From positions 447,818-511,817 of the forward strand of contig NZ_CP114583.1 in NCBI RefSeq assembly GCF_030550815.1: a stretch of 64,000 nt of DNA. Direction: 5' to 3'. This document shows positions 13,086 through 23,523 of the stretch, in pieces. Origin of the DNA: Candidatus Mycoplasma mahonii. Its GTDB lineage: Bacteria > Bacillota_I > Bacilli_A > Mycoplasmatales > Metamycoplasmataceae. Every line of letters starts with the position of its first letter. Within the stretch, counting starts at the first letter, position 1. The notes below the pieces were generated by a model. That model was given only the letters and a program-made list of their open reading frames with translations, was not told the origin of the DNA and made no database searches. Made by a program: the position numbers and the translations under genes.

Positions 13086-14327
13086 TTACTTATCATAATG
13101 TTTAAGAATTCGGTCAGATTCAATATATCTAGATTGAGTTCTTTTTCTTTTAATATTTAGTCTGCCTTCCTTCCCGGTCATAATTGCCTTTGTTTTCATT
13201 TTTCTATTAACGGTCTTGACTATGGTTTCAATTTTTGATTCCACAATAGGTTTATCAAAGACAGACATTTGATAACTAGATTCAAACATATCAGATAATT
13301 TACCAAGATGCACACCAATATATTTTATTTTATTATTTTTTCAAATATCATCAAATAAATCAACAGCTTCTTTAAAAACATCTGCATGAGAATTAATGGG
13401 TCTTTGAAGGGATTTTTGCTTTCGAATAACTTTAACTTCCTTTCCTCCAGCTTCTTTAATGGAGACCGAAACAACTTTGCCAACAGTATTCCTCATTTCT
13501 GCTCTGCTTGTGACCATATGGGTTAATCTTGATAATTCTTTCAAGATATCATCACGATCAGATAAGTCCTTAATCATAAACGTCTGTGAATTACCAATCC
13601 CTTTTAATTTGTTGTGTTCTAAGTTAATCTCATCACTACCACCGCCATTAGCTTCTCAGACTCGTTCAGAACCCCTTTTGCCAAGAATATTGTTTATATC
13701 ATCAGGATTAGCTTGAGCTAAATCACCAATATTCATAATTCCAATTGCATTTAATTTAAGGGCACTTGGTCCACCAATACCATAAAATTTCTTTAATTCT
13801 CATGATCAAAATCTAGCAGCATGATCACCTGGCTTGGTTAATGTTATGCCATATGGTTTATTGACTGATGTTGACATTTTAGCCACAAATTTATTATTAG
13901 AAATTCCAATCGATATAGGTAATTTCAGTTTGGTCATAATAGTATCTTGAATTACTAAAGCAAGTTTCATTGGTGAGCCATATTTTTTTCATACATCTGT
14001 CACATCAATGAAACACTCATCTACAGACATTATTTCAATCATCGGTGTAAAAGTATCACTAATGAGTTCAAACATCTTAGTAGATAGGTTAACATACAAA
14101 GCATAATTAGGTTTAACAGCTATAAGTTGAGAACATAACTTTTGAGCCATAAAAAAAGGCATAGGAACTTGAACACCCATGGCTCTAGCTTCATAAGAAA
14201 CAGCGGCCACGATTGATCTACGCTCTCCAGTGGTAATGGCAACTGGTTTATGAAGTAAAAATGGATTAACAGTTCGCTCTGCTGAAACAAAATAAGAATC
14301 TAAGTCTAAGTGGAAGATAACTTTCAT
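13086..14327 (-). CDS. dinB: Y-family DNA polymerase IV
   Basis: This 413-aa translesion polymerase has the metal-binding motifs HLDLDSYFVSAE at residues 5-16 and MSVDECFIDVT near 108. Next come the SIGISNNKFVAKM palm motif, helix-hairpin-helix segments (FYGIGGPSALKLNAIGI) and a little-finger domain with a basic C-terminus. The start at MKVIFHLD (14327) sits 7 nt after a TATAAT; the extra residues of a longer reading would be untranscribed. It is monocistronic and convergent with mtnN. Confidence 0.93.
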
Positions 14328-14333
14328 GTAAAA

Positions 14334-14339
14334 ATTATA
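14334..14339 (-). promoter_or_regulatory. -10 box of dinB (leaderless geometry)
   Basis: TATAAT with its last T 7 nt before the dinB ATG. It rules out the alternative start at 14360. Confidence 0.7.
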
Positions 14340-14578
14340 ATAAAAAAAGTGGCTAACCATTCATTACTTACCAAATGAATTTTAGAAAGAAATATTTATT
14401 TTATATAGTATACATTCCAAAAAGTTATCAAAAATTATTAGATCATCAATTTTTTATATCTTTTTCCAAGCTTATAAAATTAACTTTGAAAAAACAAAAT
14501 AATATTTAATATATAGAAATTAGCCATTGTGCATTTAAATTTACAAATAAATTTATTTTATTGAAAAAGTTGAGCTTA

Positions 14579-16361
14579 TTATTTTTTTATTTTGTTATTG
14601 ATTGCACTCATATATATTTTAAGGTAAGCAATTTCATCAGATGATAATTCATATTTTTTATTTTCCACATCATCATAAAGATTTTTTCATCCCGTTTTAT
14701 GATTTGCATTAATTTCGTATTTTATCTTTGTTTCTTCTGATAATAAATCTTCTGGATTCTTTATATTTTTGTTTTTGGATGCACTAAATATATCACTTAA
14801 ATATAAAAAATTTTCTTTTAATTTATCATTTTCTTCTCTTTCATCATATAAAGCGTAAGGTTTTAATCCTAAAATGATTTCTAAAACATCATATCCGTAT
14901 CTATTGTTTTTTTCCTGTCATTGGAATAATAAATAAATTTTCTGGTTTGGAAATTTTGTTAATTAAATAAGATAAATTTATTGTATTGATATCCGCCTCT
15001 CCCTCAACACATAAGTATATTTTCTTATTGTTTAGTTTTTCTAATTCAAATATATTCAAACCTAAAGATGCAGTTATAGGTGTTAAAGTGTCTTTTATGC
15101 TATTTTCTTTTGAATTAATGAATGCATTTATATTATTATAAATTTTACTTCCTTCATCAGTTTTAGTAATAATTTTTAATGAAGGAAAAATATCACTAGT
15201 AAGCATAAATATTGAATGTGTAGCATAAATAACTTGTAGATTTTTTTTATCCTTTAATTCTTTAAATAATTTTACTAATTCTTTTTGTGCAGCAGCATGT
15301 AAAAATTTCTCTGGCTCATCAATTAAAATCATTGAATAATCTTCTATGCTTTTTATAAAAATAAATAATTTTAAAAATCATTTGACCCCATCTGATGTAG
15401 ATTTTATAGATAAATACTTATTTGATATTGGATCCCATACATTTATATAAATTTTATTACCACCAACTCCGAATGCAAATTTTCAAATATTATTTTGTGA
15501 TGGAAAGTTTTCTTCAAAGAAAGTAGATAATGACCTCTCTATATTGTCTTGAAATGGTCTTAAATTTCTTGTTTTATCTTCTTCTGTATAATCGCCATAT
15601 ATGATTTCTTTAAATTTATTTATTTCATCATCATTTAAAAACGCTTTAAGAAAATTATTTATATCTTCAAAATCTGCTTTAATTACATCTCCACTTCCAT
15701 TTGTTGTATCTTTTAAAATGTATGATGGTTTTATAAAATCAAAATGATCCTTTGAATCTGCAGACAAAAAAGGTATTTTCTTATAACAATATGAGTACAA
15801 TATTTTTTTAATTTCTTTAAGAATTTGAATTTTTTCAATACCATTTTTATCTTTTTTAGTTTTTACTGCTTTTTCAGACATAGTTTCTATTTTTTCATCA
15901 AGATAATCATCTGTCATTTCTTTAATTGATATTTTGTTGTTCATAGAAAGATCATCATTTATATTTAATATTATCTGTTCAAAATATTCTTTTATTACAT
16001 CTGTAGAATAAAAAACCTTAATTGATTTTTCTTTTTCACTTGTTTCAATATTTATCGTTCATTCTCCTATAAATAATTGATTTTTTCCAAAATGTTTTTC
16101 AATTTTATTTTTTAAATCCGTTGAATAATATTTTTTCTTAATTTTTATTAAAATTTTTATTGAACTTCTTTCTATTGAACTTCTATTATCTCACATGTAT
16201 TTTTTATTTAACCCCAATGAAGGAGACTGAATAGCATTTAATAAAGCAGTTTTTCCCACATCATTTAAACCAATTATGTGAATAGGGAAAGTATCATTTA
16301 ATAAATTCATATTTTCGTCTTTAAATGGTCCGTAATTTTTAATATAGATTTTCTTATACAT
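14579..16361 (-). pseudogene. OLD-family ATPase/TOPRIM nuclease, frameshifted at an A7 run
   Basis: The N-terminal part has an ABC/SMC-type ATPase: Walker A GLNDVGKT (residues 31-38), then a Walker B MILIDEPEKFLH and YATHS as the switch His. A TOPRIM domain follows, with YLCVEGEADINTI carrying the acidic residue. This order is that of OLD nucleases, often linked to phage defence. The frame stops at TAG (14901-14903) just after an A7 run (14907-14913). Removing one A restores 593 codons to TAA at 14579, with a sensible C-terminus (NNRYGYDVLEIILGLKPYAL). No Gabija-type UvrD partner is next to it. Confidence 0.75.
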
Positions 16362-16367
16362 AATTTA

Positions 16368-16373
16368 ATTATA
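16368..16373 (-). promoter_or_regulatory. -10 box of the OLD-like gene (leaderless geometry)
   Basis: TATAAT with its last T 7 nt before the ATG at 16361, so this accessory gene uses the same start design as the housekeeping genes. Confidence 0.65.
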
Positions 16374-16385
16374 ACATATATGTTT

Positions 16386-16536
16386 TTGGTAATTATCCCC
16401 TAATTGTTAATAAAATATAAAGAAAAATGACTTATTTGTCATTCTTTATTCTTTGGTGGGTTGATTGCTTTGTCTAAATGTAAATTCATCTACATATGAC
16501 TGCATTCACTTACTAACTATTAGGGATAATTACCAA
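16386..16536. repeat. Inverted-repeat-bounded small element
   Basis: Left arm 16386-16410 and right arm 16513-16536 are nearly identical inverted repeats (core ttggtaattatccc). The 102 bp between them hold a hairpin (aatgac and gtcatt) and no gene. The form is that of a non-autonomous MITE-like element or paired ends of a deleted insertion sequence. No clear target duplication is visible. Confidence 0.5.
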
Positions 16537-16579
16537 TTTTTTCATTGTAAACATCTACTTGCGCATAATTATTTTAAAC

Positions 16580-16600
16580 TGACCCCTAAAAAGTAGACGC
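16580..16600 (+). repeat. Left terminal repeat of an IS3-type element
   Basis: The sequence tgacccctaaaaagtagacg lies directly before a transposase orfA start and resembles terminal repeats of the IS3/IS150 group. No intact right copy was found. Confidence 0.55.
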
Positions 16601-16993
16601 ATGAAAAACAGGGAGAAACTAATAATAAAATGAAAAATAAGTTATATTCAAAGAAAAAAAGATGAGATCGTTAAAAGATATATGAATGGGGAAAAAGTTG
16701 TGCATCTGACAAAAGAACTATGACCCAACTCTAAAATTTGTAATCATAAAAATAATATATATGATTGAATAAAGAAATATAAAGGATATGTGAAGTATCG
16801 AACCAAAAAAATATCGATAATTAAAAAAGAAAGACTGAATTATTCTCAAAAGTTTAAATATAATATTGTTATGAAATATTTAAATGGTAAGACTGCACTC
16901 AATTTAGCTAAAGAAATGTGATCAAATAAAAACCCCGAAACAACAAGAACCATGATTAATTATTGGAGAAAGCAATTAATATCTAAAAAATAA
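16601..16993 (+). CDS. IS3-family OrfA-like helix-turn-helix protein
   Basis: This 130-aa frame is open with TGA read as Trp and carries two helix-turn-helix-like units (EIVKRYMNGEKVVHLTKELW and YNIVMKYLNGKTALNLAKEMW), each followed by a Trp/Tyr-rich stretch. This is the layout of OrfA of IS3 elements, which binds the terminal repeats. It starts at ATG directly after the terminal repeat. The gene looks intact, but the OrfB catalytic partner downstream is destroyed, so the element should be immobile. Confidence 0.6.
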
Positions 16994-17437
16994 TTGACTC
17001 TAATAAAAAAGAATGAAGAAAATCAATAAAAACAATGTTGATTACGAAAATTTTTAAAAAGAAGAACTAATAGAAATTTTGTGGGTTTATGATGAATATT
17101 TGTAAATAATTAAAGAGAAAAAGAATAAAAATGAAAAATTATTCAAAAAAAGATATTATCAATAACTAAACTTTGTTATGTATTTCAAGTTTCAAGATCA
17201 AGATATTATAAATATTTGAAAAACCAGATTCAAGGACAAGTGATTTAGAAAAACTGATAAAGATCATATTTTATAAGCATAAACAAAATCGGATGCTTAA
17301 TTATAGTGGCCGTGAAACTGATTGGATGATTATCTAAAAGAAAAATGCTAGGTTACCTAGATGTATATGGATCCAGAAAAAAAATTTACTAGCGAGGAAC
17401 GCTTGACTAATAAAGTTATTAAAAAAGTAGCTAGCCA
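16994..17437 (+). pseudogene. IS3-family OrfB remnant
   Basis: Several frames carry pieces of an IS3 OrfB: EELIEILWVYDEYL, then KLCYVFQVSRSRYYKYLKNQ (compare the family LCxVLxVSRSGYYxWLK), then a degraded IFYKHKQNRM (compare HKGxYGYRRI). Stops and shifts separate them, and the rve/DDE catalytic part is absent. The remnant ends just before the BI-1 gene. Confidence 0.6.
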
Positions 17438-18238
17438 CTAATTTCTTCCAAAGTATCTCATCAATCTTAAAACAATCCAAATCAATTGCACAATATCAGT
17501 TAATAATCTAAAGCCAAAAAAAGCAGATATTCTAAATTCCATTTCTGGATCATTGGTATGTTCTAACTTCTCAGAGAATTTTTTTAGTAGTCATACATCA
17601 TAAGAAATATATAATAATGTGAGCACTCCTGCAGCTAAGAAATAAACAAAGATTAATTTATCAGAATAAATACCACTAAAATACAGAATCATGGAGATTA
17701 TGCCCAAGACAAGCATCGCAATACTTCCATAGAATAAAAACACCCCTAATTTTGATAAATCTCTTGCTTTATAACCAGCAAAAGCCATCACACCAAATAA
17801 GACCCCAGCCACGCCAAAGGCAATCAGAATGTCTTGGGCTTTTCACATAGTAAATAGTATCCCAAATCCAATCCCTTGAGCAGCTACATAAACCAGATAG
17901 TTAACTATAATAAATGTCTTAGAAGCTTTCATAAATCTGAATGTCCAGATAATCCTAATAACAAACGAGACCATGATGAGTCCCATCCCAACAAAGGATA
18001 CCTTTGCTAACATGGCCGCATCAGATGATGTTGCTATTTTGGAGTACATTTCAAAATCATAACTCTTGGCACTGGCTAATCCCGCCAAAACACCGGTTTG
18101 ATTAATTATTTGCCATACAGCTACACCTATTAGGGTAATAATCATAAATGCAATTGAAGCATAAGAGAAAGCTTTGGTAAAAACCTTGCTCTGTCCGACC
18201 CACACTTTATTTTCGTTATTGCTATGTATTAAGCTCAT
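17438..18238 (-). CDS. Bax inhibitor-1/YccA-family membrane protein
   Basis: This 266-aa protein has about seven hydrophobic segments and a C-terminal ISYDVWLLKK segment, as in the BI-1/UPF0005 family, whose bacterial members are proposed Ca2+ leak or protease-modulating membrane proteins. Two TGA codons interrupt standard-code reading. Its start follows a clear AGGGAGG ribosome-binding site 10 nt upstream, so this transcript has a leader, unlike the divergent fur gene. The exact substrate is unknown. Confidence 0.85.
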
Positions 18239-18270
18239 ATCGATGATGCCTCCCTATTACTAAAATATTA

Positions 18271-18276
18271 TATAAT
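18271..18276 (+). promoter_or_regulatory. -10 box of the Fur-like gene (leaderless geometry)
   Basis: TATAAT with its last T 7 nt before the ATG at 18283. The overlapping sequence attatataat is symmetrical and can also provide a -10 box for the divergent BI-1 gene. Confidence 0.65.
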
Positions 18277-18282
18277 ATAAAT

Positions 18283-18675
18283 ATGAAATTAGATATTAAA
18301 AAAATCCTAAAACATTACAATGTTAATATAACCGAAAACAGAATTAGCATTTTGAACTGTTTGAATGATGATTTTCATTTTCATAGTATTACTGACATCA
18401 AAAATCATTCACAATTAAATACTAAGAGCATCTACAATAATATTAAAGTATTATCAGATGCTGGTTTGATTGATTCTTATTCATCTGGCGGGATTGTGAA
18501 ATATGCCTTAACTGATTCTATCATCGGTCATAAAAATGATATTCATATTGTTGAGCCAGGCAATAAAATCAGTCACATTAATATCAATGAAAAAATCTTT
18601 CAAGCAATTAAAAAAGAAGTGACAGAAACAGGTAAAACAGTCGCTAGCGTTAAAATATTTGTTAATGTTAAATAA
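18283..18675 (+). CDS. Fur-family transcriptional regulator
   Basis: This 130-aa protein has the Fur winged-helix pattern: an N-terminal TENRISILNCL, a recognition region TKSIYNNIKVLSDAGLI near residues 45-61, then a small beta-rich dimer domain. The usual HHHxxCxxC is replaced by HKNDIHIVEPGN, so the structural zinc Cys pair is absent, though some His remain. It may sense metal or peroxide by other ligands. Its last 8 nt overlap the end of sufS on the opposite strand. Its targets are not evident from the sequence. Confidence 0.75.
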   Translation: MKLDIKKILKHYNVNITENRISILNCLNDDFHFHSITDIKNHSQLNTKSIYNNIKVLSDAGLIDSYSSGGIVKYALTDSIIGHKNDIHIVEPGNKISHININEKIFQAIKKEVTETGKTVASVKIFVNVK

Positions 18676-19798
18676 TATTTAAGAAATCTTTTTCATTTTT
18701 AAGAATTTTTATTAATTTATCAATGTCTTCTGTGGTGTTATAAGCGGCAATCGATACTCTAATGGTGTATTGACAAAGTGTTACTTCTTCAATCAGATTA
18801 GCACAATGAGCCCCTGCTTTAATAATGATGCCTTCATCACCACAAAAGGACACAACATCATGGGGATTAACATTTTTAAGATTAAAAATTAATGTTGTAT
18901 CACCTCTCGCGGAAAACATTTTCATATTAGGTAATGACATTAGTTGATCATAGGCATGTTCAGCCACTATTGCTTCTTTGGTTAAATCAATTTCATTAAA
19001 ATACTTAATGGCAGCACCTAAACCAATAATTCCAGCAACATTAAGAGTTCCTGGTTCAAATCGATGTTCTTTAAACTGATATCCATTAGGTTCCTTAGTT
19101 AAAAATGCAGCGGCTCCACCACCAAAAGTGGCTGGCTTTAATAATGAGAGTAATTCCTTTCTAATGGCTAAAATACCTGTTCCAGTAGGACCATATAGTT
19201 TAGTTCCAGAAAAAACAATCACATCCGAGTTATGCAAAGATACTTCTTCATGCACAACTGCTTGTGCTGCATCATTAACTAAAACAGCTCCCACCTTCTT
19301 GATTTCTTTGTAAAGACGTTTAATATTGATGTGTTTTCTAATGGTGTTGTTAGTTTGGGCAAAAGCGACAACTTTTGTTTGAGCATTAATGCGATCAAAT
19401 AATTTTTCCGAGAAAACAACTTTTGCTCCAGTTTTTTTAGCCACTTCAAATCAAACAATGACATTTGATGTGTGGTTATAAATTGATAAAAGGATTTCAT
19501 CACCTGGTTTTAAAAATGAAGCAAACATTTGCGAGACTAAATTTAGTGAATGTGTTGTTCCAGAAGTGAATATCACCTCATCTTGTGAAGCATTAATCAA
19601 AGTAGCTGCTAATGATCTAGTTTCTTCAACCTCTCTTAACACTTTTTGCCCTAAAGGCGAATCGGGCGAATGAGTATTAATAGGATTTTTTAAGTAATAA
19701 TCACTAATCGCCTGAACTACTTGTTTAGGTTTAAGAGTACCGCCACCTGAATCCAAAAATACTACTTCTTCTAACAAGGGAAAGTCTGATCTTTTCAT
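18668..19798 (-). CDS. sufS: Class II cysteine desulfurase
   Basis: This 376-aa PLP enzyme takes sulfur from cysteine for Fe-S clusters or thio-modified tRNA. It has FTSGTTHSLN, VNDAAQAV (cofactor Asp), the PLP-lysine motif SGTKLYGPTGTG and the active Cys in AGAHCAN near the C-terminus. The ATG at 19798 follows AAAGGAAT and is preferred to 19813. One TGA lies at 19448-19450. It directly follows tlyA. No sufU or other Suf gene is nearby, so its acceptor is not visible here. SufS versus CsdA naming is uncertain. Confidence 0.88.
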
Positions 19799-19799
19799 A

Positions 19800-20516
19800 T
19801 TAATTCCTTTCAAATAGAGTTATATACTCTATATTTTTTATTTTTTTTCCTTTAATGGGCGACTTACTCATGGCGCTCATTTTAAAATTATTATCTACAG
19901 CATATTTTTTCACTTTGTCTATTATATTACTATGTATCTCCTCCGGGACAAATCCACCAGGCTCTACTTGATTAGAATTAGCTTCAAATTGTGGTTTAAT
20001 TAAAGCCATAATTTGTAGGCTTTCATCACCAATATCCTTGGCAACTTGAAACATGTATTTTAATGAGATGAAAGAGACATCGGTGACCACAAAATCAATT
20101 TTATCTTGAAACATATCTTTGGTAATGGTTTTTAAGTTAGTCTTTTCAATTGTTGTGACTCGCTTGTCTGATCTAATTTTATAACTAAGTTGATTAGTCC
20201 CCACATCAAGAGCATAAACATGTTTGGCACCATATGCTAAAGCAACATGTGAAAACCCCCCTGTTGAAGATCCAATATCTAATACAATCAGATCTTTAAA
20301 ATTTATGTTAAATTCATCAATAGCAGCCAGTAGTTTATAAGCCCCTCGCGAGACTCATTGTTTGGACTCTTTAATCGATACCTGATCTTCTTCTAAAATC
20401 TTCTCAGATGGGATAAAAATAATATTTTCATTAATTTTAACTTGTCCAGACATGATAATGCGTTTAGCTTTTTCTTTTTCATATCCTAATTTAACTAATT
20501 TTTCTAATATTGTCAT
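19800..20516 (-). CDS. tlyA: TlyA-family rRNA 2'-O-methyltransferase
   Basis: This 238-aa protein has an N-terminal S4 RNA-binding domain (residues 1-60), then an FtsJ-like methyltransferase: VLDIGSSTGGFSHVAL (SAM loop), YALDVGTNQL, VVTDVSFISLKYM and ALIKPQFEA. The family methylates 16S/23S rRNA and is also annotated as hemolysin A. One TGA codon interrupts standard-code reading. It lies in the run nusB - unknown gene - tlyA - sufS, with 4 nt to the preceding gene and 1 nt to the sufS start. Confidence 0.9.
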
Positions 20517-20520
20517 GGAA

Positions 20521-20976
20521 TTAAAAAACTCTTTTCATTACTTCTTTGATTTTAAGATTATATGATGCTGTCTGTGGGGGAATTGATTCAAGTCAATTGT
20601 AAAAATAATGTCTTTTTATTTCATTTTGTTCTACATAGTTTTCTTTTGTAAAGATATTGCTGCCAGATTTATTTTTCCAATAAGTTGAAGTTTGATAGAT
20701 ATATCAAACAAAGTGACCAAAGGACTCTCAATCGATTTTCTTATTTGTGTACTTAGATAATTTTTTAAAAGAATGAAGAAACATTTTGGGTCCATTTACT
20801 TCATCGGCTAATTTAAGCTCTTCTTGGATTAGAATATCGGTTTCAATTTTTGCATTAAATGTCAAGGCAACATTTGAAAATAATAGTTTCATATCTTTAT
20901 GTTGAAATTTCTTTTTATAAGCACGATATTTATGTGATTGCTTTAATAATTTTTTAATTTCTTTTAATTTTGTCAA
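20521..20976 (-). CDS. Unknown protein between nusB and tlyA
   Basis: I do not recognise this roughly 151-aa protein. It begins with a basic helical stretch (KLKEIKKLLKQSHKYRAYKKK), then KMFLHSFKKLSKYTNKKIDW and an aromatic C-terminal half rich in Trp/Tyr (HFVWYIYQTSTYWKNKSG). No membrane segment or catalytic motif is apparent. The start is unclear: TTG at 20976 overlaps the nusB end, ATG at 20892 would remove the basic helix, and ATG at 21027 lies deep inside nusB. Operon position suggests a role around rRNA processing, which is only inference. Confidence 0.6.
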
Positions 20977-21355
20977 AATAATTCCCAATCCTTTCCAAAA
21001 TTTTATTAATATACTTGTAAGATTCATCCGGAATATAGCCTTGGGCCAGAATTACCATTTCATTAATAACTAACGCTCGATCAATATAAGATAATTCAAA
21101 GGCGCCATACAGTAAAATCGCTCTTTCTAAGGGGGCCAGCCTGCTTCATGATCATCCTTGAACAATAAACTTATTCACGAGACTTTTAAAGGATTCATAT
21201 TTGTTACTGATGGCATCAATTTTTTTTAAATCTTGCTCAGTAAAATCACCTGAAGTAAAAGCTTGATCAGAACTTAATTTTTCATCCAAAACTTCAAATT
21301 GGTAAATATAATTTACGATCTTGGCTCTATTTTCTAACTTAGATGTTTTTTTCAT
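20954..21355 (-). CDS. nusB: Transcription antitermination factor NusB
   Basis: This 133-aa all-helical protein binds boxA RNA with S10 to keep polymerase elongating on rRNA operons. The family signature is clear in the C-terminal half: WSWSRLAPLERAILLYGAFEL, VINEMVILAQGY and ESYKYINKILE. The N-terminus is divergent. One TGA codon (first Trp of WSW) interrupts standard-code reading. It is the first gene of nusB - unknown - tlyA - sufS, with a TATAAT 7 nt from its ATG. Confidence 0.88.
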
Positions 21356-21361
21356 AGTTAA

Positions 21362-21367
21362 ATTATA
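21362..21367 (-). promoter_or_regulatory. -10 box of the nusB operon (leaderless geometry)
   Basis: TATAAT with its last T 7 nt before the nusB ATG at 21355. It lies just past the tkt terminator. Confidence 0.65.
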
Positions 21368-21378
21368 TATTATTAAAA

Positions 21379-21399
21379 ATAAAAAATCTCCTTAGAGAT
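21379..21399 (-). terminator. Terminator after tkt
   Basis: On the minus strand ATCTC-TAAG-GAGAT followed by TTTTTTATTTTT. The stem (21386-21399) includes the tkt stop codon. Confidence 0.75.
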
Positions 21400-23224
21400 G
21401 AATGATTTCCTTGATTCTTGTAATTAAACTTTCTTTATCAAGTTTCATATATTTGTAAATAGCAGATCCATCACCTGAAGCACCAAAGGTATCTATTCCA
21501 AAATTATATTTACCATATTTAGCCATTCCAAAGGTTGTTGCAGCTTCAATAGTAATTGCTTTATTAATATCTCAATCAACCTTGGTCACATGGGTATTAG
21601 GCATGGAGACAACATTTAAATTAAATTCTTTACCTATTTCTAAAGCATTAGCTAATTCTGAGCCAGTGGCTACAAGTGTTCATTCATTACCTTTATGTAA
21701 TTGATAAGCACCTTGTTTAACACCGTCTTTTGATGTTTCATTCATTGATTGAATGTTTTGTCTAGTCAAAGTAATGACTGTTGGTGTGGTTTGGGAATTC
21801 AGTGCCACTTCATAAGCTCCAGCCACTTCTACTTCATCGCCTGGTCTGATGAAGTTAAGATTCGGTAGTGCTCTTAACATGCCTGAATGTTCAATTGGCT
21901 CATGTGTTGGTCCATCTTCTCCGACAAAGATTGAATCATGAGTAAAGACATAAGTAATTGGTAAACCCATTAACGCCGCTAGTCTCATGGATGGTTTCAT
22001 ATAATCAGAGAAAACAAAGAAGGTTGAAACAAATGGTTTAAAGTTAGAGTGAAGGGCCATTCCATTAGCAATGGCGCCCATAGCAAATTCTCTCACGCCA
22101 AATAGAATGTTTCTACCTAGACGATTTGTTGGTCCAAAGTCTCCGTCTCCCCCTTTAGCTTTAGTAGATCCTGCTAAGTCAGCTGAACCACCCATTCAAT
22201 TTTCTAAAGTATGATTTAAATGCTCAATCACCTCTCCGGAAGAAACTCTTGTTGCAACATTTTGAGATAAATCAAGATTAATTTTAACTTCTTTGTTTTC
22301 TAGTCATTTTGTTAATCCTGCAGAAGCTTTAAAATTATCATATGCTGCTGCCCCTTTTTTGAAGGTAGTTTCTTGATAAATAGTTTTAACTTCATCCGGA
22401 ACATCAAATTCTCCAATATTTCAATTAAGTGCTTTTTTCACAATTGCAAAATCATCTCCCAGTGGCGCACCATGAACAGCAGATGTCCCTTGGTTAGATG
22501 CTCCTTCGCCAATAATTGTTTTAACTTCAATAAATGATGGTTTATTTGATGTTTTTGCTTGATTAATAGCTGCATCAATTGCTTCAACTGTATTTTCTTT
22601 CACAAGAATATATTCTCAATTAATAGCTTTCATTCTTAGCTCTAAGTTTTCGCTAAAAACATTTTTAACTGGCGTATCTAATTGAATATCATTTGAATCA
22701 TGTAAAACAATTAATTTAGATAATTGTTGATGACCAGCAAATGACATCGATTCCATTGCCACTCCTTCTTGAAGGTCTCCATCCCCACAAATAACATAAG
22801 TATAATGATTAATCTCAGAAAATTTAGCATGTAAATGAGCTTCAGCAACCGCAACACCCACGGACATGGCAATTCCTTGACCGAGGGGGCCAGTTGTTGC
22901 ATCAACGCCTTTAGTGTGACCATATTCAGGATGACCAGGCGTTAATGATCCTAGTTGTCTAAAGTTTATTAAATCTTCTTTAGAGATAAAATCTAAAATT
23001 CTTAATTGAGCATAAAGTAATGCTGAACCATGTCCAACGGACAAAATAAATCTATCTCTATTAATAAAATCTGGGTGTCTAGGGTCTATTATTAAGTGTT
23101 TGGTATATAAAGTATAAAGCATCGTTGCAGCTCCAAGAACGATTCCGGGATGACCTGAGTTTGCTTTATTAACTGCAGCTACACCATTTATTTTTAAAGT
23201 ATTTATTGCTAATTCATTATTCAC
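21392..23224 (-). CDS. tkt: Transketolase
   Basis: This 610-aa thiamine-diphosphate enzyme of the pentose phosphate pathway exchanges two-carbon units between sugar phosphates. Motifs in order: ANSGHPGIVLGA, VGHGSALLYAQL, TPGHPEYGHT, the ThDP motif GDGDLQEGVAMES, HDSND, GGSADLAGST, FVGEDGPTHEPIEH and VVSMPN near the end. Several TGA codons are read as Trp. Its ATG overlaps the stop of the Asp23-like gene (TAATG), in the operon efp - asp23-like - tkt. Confidence 0.95.
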
Positions 23225-23523
23225 TATTTGCCTTCTTTTACAATTATTTCAATATTTTGTGGTTTTGCTTCAATCAAATTAAAGACAGCTGATTCGACTG
23301 CATCATTTACATTTAAAATGGCATCTTTAAGTGTTATTTTTTCATTCTTTTTAACTTCAATAGCAATGACAATATCATTTTTATTTTTAAGAATTTCTAC
23401 TTCCAAACTCGTGAATTCAATATTTTTAACTTTAGTAATTGATTTTTTTATTAGATTTATAAAAACATTTTTTTCAACTTGATAAGTATCATTAAGTGAT
23501 ATATCTACTGAGATAAATTCCAT
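23224..23523 (-). CDS. Asp23/Gls24-like small protein
   Basis: This 99-aa protein matches the general pattern of the Asp23/Gls24 (DUF322) family: alternating short beta strands and two helices, with VVEILKNK-type strands, ITLKDAILNVNDAVESAVFNL and a C-terminal VEIxVKEG-like IEIIVKEGK. Such proteins in Firmicutes are linked to envelope stress or to fatty-acid metabolism; their role in Mollicutes is unclear. It is coupled to efp and tkt by TAATG overlaps on both sides. The assignment is moderate, based on pattern only. Confidence 0.5.
   Translation of the reverse strand: MEFISVDISLNDTYQVEKNVFINLIKKSITKVKNIEFTSLEVEILKNKNDIVIAIEVKKNEKITLKDAILNVNDAVESAVFNLIEAKPQNIEIIVKEGK

Noticed and set aside
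14328-14360. Longer DinB start MVSHFFYYNFYM
   Set aside because: It lies upstream of and across the -10 box 14334-14339; the family N-terminus begins at MKVIFHLD.
14361-14578. Possible small gene between dinB and the OLD-like gene
   Set aside because: Very AT-rich with stops in all frames; no start with ribosome-binding site or -10 box.
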